From assembly GCA_018262385.1 (NCBI GenBank), contig JAGSPQ010000137.1:1-8274 (forward strand): a stretch of DNA of 8,274 nt, in the 5' to 3' direction. Shown here one piece after another: positions 6,210-8,274 of the stretch (position 1 is its first letter; each line of letters begins with the position of its first letter). The stretch is from Myxococcaceae bacterium (GTDB lineage Bacteria > Myxococcota > Myxococcia > Myxococcales > Myxococcaceae). A model generated the notes under the pieces. That model did no database searches, was not told the DNA's origin, and saw only the letters and a list, made by a program, of their open reading frames with translations. Position numbers and translations under genes: made by a program.

Positions 6210-7616
6210 ATGTCGCTTTCCATGGCCATCGAGAAAGCGCTCGCGCGGTTCAATGCTGAGAAGAAGAACTACCTCGAAGATCTGAAGGCGCTGGTCCGGA
6301 TCCCGTCCGTTTCCTTCGCCGGGTTCGACCCGAAGTGGGTGCGGGACTCGGCCGAGGCGACCGCGAAGCTGCTGCAGCGGCGCGGGTTTCAGAACGTGCG
6401 GCTGCTGGAGGTGGAAGGCGCCCACCCCTACGTGTACGGCGAGATCCTCAAGGCGCCGGGCAAGCCGACGGTGCTGCTCTACGCGCACCACGACGTGCAG
6501 CCGGCGGGCGACGAGGCGGCGTGGAAGTCGCCGCCCTTCGAGCCGACCGAGCGCGACGGGCGGCTGTACGCGCGCGGCGCCGCCGACGACAAGGCCGGGG
6601 TGGTGGTGCACTCGTCCGCGGTCGATGCCTGGCTGAAGGGCGCCGGCGAACTTCCGCTGAACGTGAAGGTGATCATCGAGGGCGAGGAGGAGATCGGCTC
6701 CGAGCACCTGACCGCGTTCCTGCAGAAGCACCGCACCCTGGTGCAGGCCGACTGCATCGTGCTCACCGACACCGGGAACTTCGAGACCTCGCTGCCGAGC
6801 ATCACCACCGCCCTGCGCGGCCTGGTCACCGTCGACGTCGAGGTGAAGGCGCTCAAGCAGTCGTTGCACTCGGGGATGTGGGGCGGGCCGGTGCCGGATC
6901 CGGTGATGGGCCTGGCCAAGATGCTCGCCGCGCTCACCCACGCCGACGGGTCGATCGCGATCCCGGGGATCCTCGACAAGGTGAAGCCGCTGACCACCGA
7001 GGAGCGGCAGTGGATCAACGAGCTGCCCGGTGACCGCGCCCACTTCCGCAAGCAGGCGGGGATGCTGCCGTCGGTCGAGCTGCTCGGCGGCGATCGCCAC
7101 CCGTGGGAGACCAACTGGCGCCAGCCCTCGCTGACCGTCAACGCGATCCAGGCCAGCAGCCGCAAGGACGCGCGCAACATCCTCTGCGAGTCGGCCTGGT
7201 GCCGGGTCGGGATCCGGCTGGTGCCGAACCTCGATCCGCTCGACGTGCAGAAGAAGCTCGTCGACGCGCTGAAGAAGTCGGTGCCGTGGGGGCTCGAGGC
7301 GGACGTCAAGCCCGACCAGAGCGTGAACTGGTGGTACACCGATCCGAGTGGGCCCGCGTTCCAGGCCGCCTTCCGCGCGCTCGAGAAGGGCTACGGGCAC
7401 AAGGCAGTCGCGATCGGCTGCGGCGGTTCGATCGGCTTCGTCGAGCCGTTCGCCAAGGAGCTGGGCGGCGTTCCGGCGCTGCTGATCGGCGTCGAGGATC
7501 CGTACACCAACGCCCACTCGGAGAACGAGAGCCTGCACCTGGGGGACTTCGACAAGTCGATCGCCAGCGCGATCTACCTCTACGACGAGCTGGCGAAGGT
7601 GCTCACCGCCCGGTAG
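6210..7616 (+). CDS. M20 family metallopeptidase (dipeptidase-type)
   Basis: This is a 468-residue di-zinc hydrolase of the M20 family (carnosinase/PepV/DapE-like), most like cytosolic dipeptidases that release amino acids from short peptides. By family alignment the metal and catalytic residues are all visible: His93 and Asp95 in AHHDVQP, bridging Asp126 in [10 protein letters not shown], base Glu160 and ligand Glu161 in EGEEEIGS, Asp187 in LTDTGNF, and His436 in TNAHSENES. The lid/dimerisation domain spans about 200-320 and starts [25 protein letters not shown]. There is no signal peptide. Length is normal. The ATG at 6210 is taken as the start; a second ATG at 6222 ([10 protein letters not shown]) is equally possible, since neither has a good ribosome site. 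It is the last gene of the plus-strand run and is followed by a hairpin terminator. Substrate preference cannot be read from sequence. Confidence 0.95.
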   Translation: MSLSMAIEKALARFNAEKKNYLEDLKALVRIPSVSFAGFDPKWVRDSAEATAKLLQRRGFQNVRLLEVEGAHPYVYGEILKAPGKPTVLLYAHHDVQPAGDEAAWKSPPFEPTERDGRLYARGAADDKAGVVVHSSAVDAWLKGAGELPLNVKVIIEGEEEIGSEHLTAFLQKHRTLVQADCIVLTDTGNFETSLPSITTALRGLVTVDVEVKALKQSLHSGMWGGPVPDPVMGLAKMLAALTHADGSIAIPGILDKVKPLTTEERQWINELPGDRAHFRKQAGMLPSVELLGGDRHPWETNWRQPSLTVNAIQASSRKDARNILCESAWCRVGIRLVPNLDPLDVQKKLVDALKKSVPWGLEADVKPDQSVNWWYTDPSGPAFQAAFRALEKGYGHKAVAIGCGGSIGFVEPFAKELGGVPALLIGVEDPYTNAHSENESLHLGDFDKSIASAIYLYDELAKVLTAR

Positions 7617-7633
7617 CTGGGCAGAAACGAAAA

Positions 7634-7662
7634 TGTGCGGCCCACTCTTCGCGGGCCGCACA
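7634..7662. terminator. Bidirectional intrinsic terminator
   Basis: TGTGCGGCCC (7634-7643) and GGGCCGCACA (7653-7662) form a perfect 10-bp GC-rich stem with a 9-nt loop. On the plus strand the tail is CTTTCTC, moderately T-rich. On the minus strand the tail is TTTTCGTTTC, which is better. The hairpin lies 17 nt after the peptidase stop and 16 nt after the minus-strand Cys-rich gene's stop, so it can end transcription from both convergent sides. Confidence 0.85.
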
Positions 7663-7678
7663 CTTTCTCAGCCAACGG

Positions 7679-8274
7679 TCAGGCTCGGACTACGGGGCGC
7701 AGGTCCGCTCCGGTGCTGCAGGTGCCCGGCACCCGCGGACGGCACAGGCCCGCCTGGCAGCTCTCCCCGGCATTGCAGTTGGTGTCGGTCGAGCAGCCGT
7801 AGAAGCAGGCCGCGTTCACGCACCAGGCGCCGGCGCCGCACGCCGCGTTGTTGGAGCAGCTGGCCGGAGGAATCGGGTGACCGCTGCCCGCGTCCGCCGC
7901 GCCGCCGCCGGTGCCAGTGCCGCCGCCGGTGCCAGTGCCGCCGCCGGTGCCGCTGGTGCCGCCGCCGGTGCCAGTGGTGCCGCCGCCGGTGCCGCTGGTG
8001 CCGCCGCCGGTGCCGGTGCTGCCGCCGGTGCCGCCGCCCGCTCCGCCGCCGGCCGCGCCCGCGTCAGGCTTGGCGCTCGGGCCGCAGAAGCCGGCCTGGC
8101 ACTGGGAAGTGCCGCCGCAGTCGGTGTCAAAGCCGCACGGCCGGGCGCAGTACCCGTTGATGCAGGCGTCCAGCCCGCAGGAGGTGTTGCTGTTGCAGGT
8201 CTTCGCCCCGTCGGGGATCGGGCGGCAGGTGCCGTAGAGGCAGAAGTCGCCGGTGCCGCAGTCGCTGTTGACGG
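7679..8274 (-). CDS. Cys-rich, Gly/Thr-repeat protein, probably exported (5' end outside window)
   Basis: The minus strand is open from the window edge (first full codon at 8272) to TGA at 7679-7681, giving 197 visible residues with no start codon. No named family is recognised; the style resembles Cys-rich surface or lipoprotein-type proteins common in myxobacteria. Twenty cysteines fall in two blocks. Residues 26-63 have spacing C-5-C-4-C-4-C-3-C-5-C-5-C-4-C, and residues 139-177 have C-5-C-5-C-4-C-3-C-5-C-5-C-4-C, so an eight-Cys module is duplicated. A further three Cys (5, 11, 16) at the visible N-terminus suggest an earlier partial copy. The blocks are joined by a Gly/Thr repeat (about 72-124). 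Such spacing implies disulfides and hence export, but the signal peptide would be off-window. The C-terminus (STGADLRPVVRA) has no sorting motif. Confidence 0.85.
   Translation of the reverse strand, partial: VNSDCGTGDFCLYGTCRPIPDGAKTCNSNTSCGLDACINGYCARPCGFDTDCGGTSQCQAGFCGPSAKPDAGAAGGGAGGGTGGSTGTGGGTSGTGGGTTGTGGGTSGTGGGTGTGGGTGTGGGAADAGSGHPIPPASCSNNAACGAGAWCVNAACFYGCSTDTNCNAGESCQAGLCRPRVPGTCSTGADLRPVVRA
7901..8059 (-). repeat. Gly-Thr coding tandem repeat (TGTGGG / T[ST]GTGGG units)
   Basis: In-frame tandem repeat in the Cys-rich gene. The core (7901-8020) encodes, in order, STGTGGG, TSGTGGG, TTGTGGG, TSGTGGG, TGTGGG and TGTGGG, which is four 21-nt and two 18-nt units. It is preceded by a less regular Gly/Ala-rich lead-in. 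Units differ by whole codons, so the frame is kept. It probably acts as a flexible spacer between the two Cys-rich blocks, and its copy number is likely to vary between strains (inference). Confidence 0.85.

Noticed and set aside
5406..7661. 751-residue minus-strand reading frame across the macro and M20 genes
   Set aside because: Long antisense frames are expected in GC-rich coding DNA. The translation is His/Arg/Val/Gly-rich without domains, while the plus strand has complete catalytic motifs.
7901..8059. Possible CRISPR array
   Set aside because: Units are 18-21 nt, contiguous, in-frame and without unique spacers. This is a coding Gly-Thr repeat.
7633..8237. Plus-strand frames rich in Arg/Cys or in Pro/Val repeats
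   Set aside because: They are complements of the Cys-rich, Gly-Thr repeat gene on the minus strand. The first runs through the terminator hairpin and neither has a ribosome site.
1..8274. Mobile element, phage, defence island, tRNA or rRNA genes
   Set aside because: No transposase, integrase, inverted-repeat ends, att-like duplications, tRNA cloverleaf or rRNA-like sequence was seen, and composition looks uniform.

Overview
The window is a GC-rich, almost fully coding bacterial segment. Base composition, the FHA-GGDEF fusion remnant, the secreted protein with a Glu/Lys/Pro-rich linker and the Cys-rich protein with a Gly-Thr spacer all suggest a myxobacterium-like organism (Myxococcota, former Deltaproteobacteria). 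That placement is inferred from protein style; no marker gene is present.

Layout. Positions 1-606 (+) hold the C-terminal part of a diguanylate cyclase whose start lies outside the window. It converges, with a 10-nt gap, on a minus-strand gene (617-1957) for an exported protein with a predicted outer-membrane beta-barrel. A 66-bp divergent intergenic region (1958-2023) separates that gene from a run of six plus-strand genes ending at 7616: a tandem cyclic-nucleotide-binding protein (2024-3103), an Nfu-type Fe-S scaffold (3136-3696), a Methyltransf_32-like SAM methyltransferase (3701-4549), a THUMP/RlmL-N-type RNA methyltransferase (4546-5568), a macro-domain protein (5565-6188) and an M20 metallopeptidase (6210-7616). 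Gaps are 32, 4, -4, -4 and 21 nt, so the six probably share a transcript. A 10-bp perfect hairpin at 7634-7662 closes the run and also serves a convergent minus-strand gene (7679-8274, start beyond the window). That last gene encodes an exported-looking protein with two copies of an eight-cysteine module joined by a Gly-Thr repeat. It has no start codon in the window and was found by direct translation of the minus strand.

How the genes may work together. The two methyltransferases and the macro protein are linked by 4-nt start/stop overlaps and are the tightest unit. RNA modification plus ADP-ribose-type metabolite handling is the simplest shared theme, but this is inference. The Nfu scaffold supplies Fe-S clusters, and neither methyltransferase shows a radical-SAM motif that would need one. 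The cyclic-nucleotide protein has no DNA-binding or catalytic domain, so it is a sensor whose output is not visible here. Most genes look like conserved housekeeping or signalling families. The less ordinary points are the operon combination, several altered signature residues (GGDEF I-site, second cNMP pocket, macro GD-I/L-T motif, methyltransferase motifs) and the duplicated Cys-rich module.
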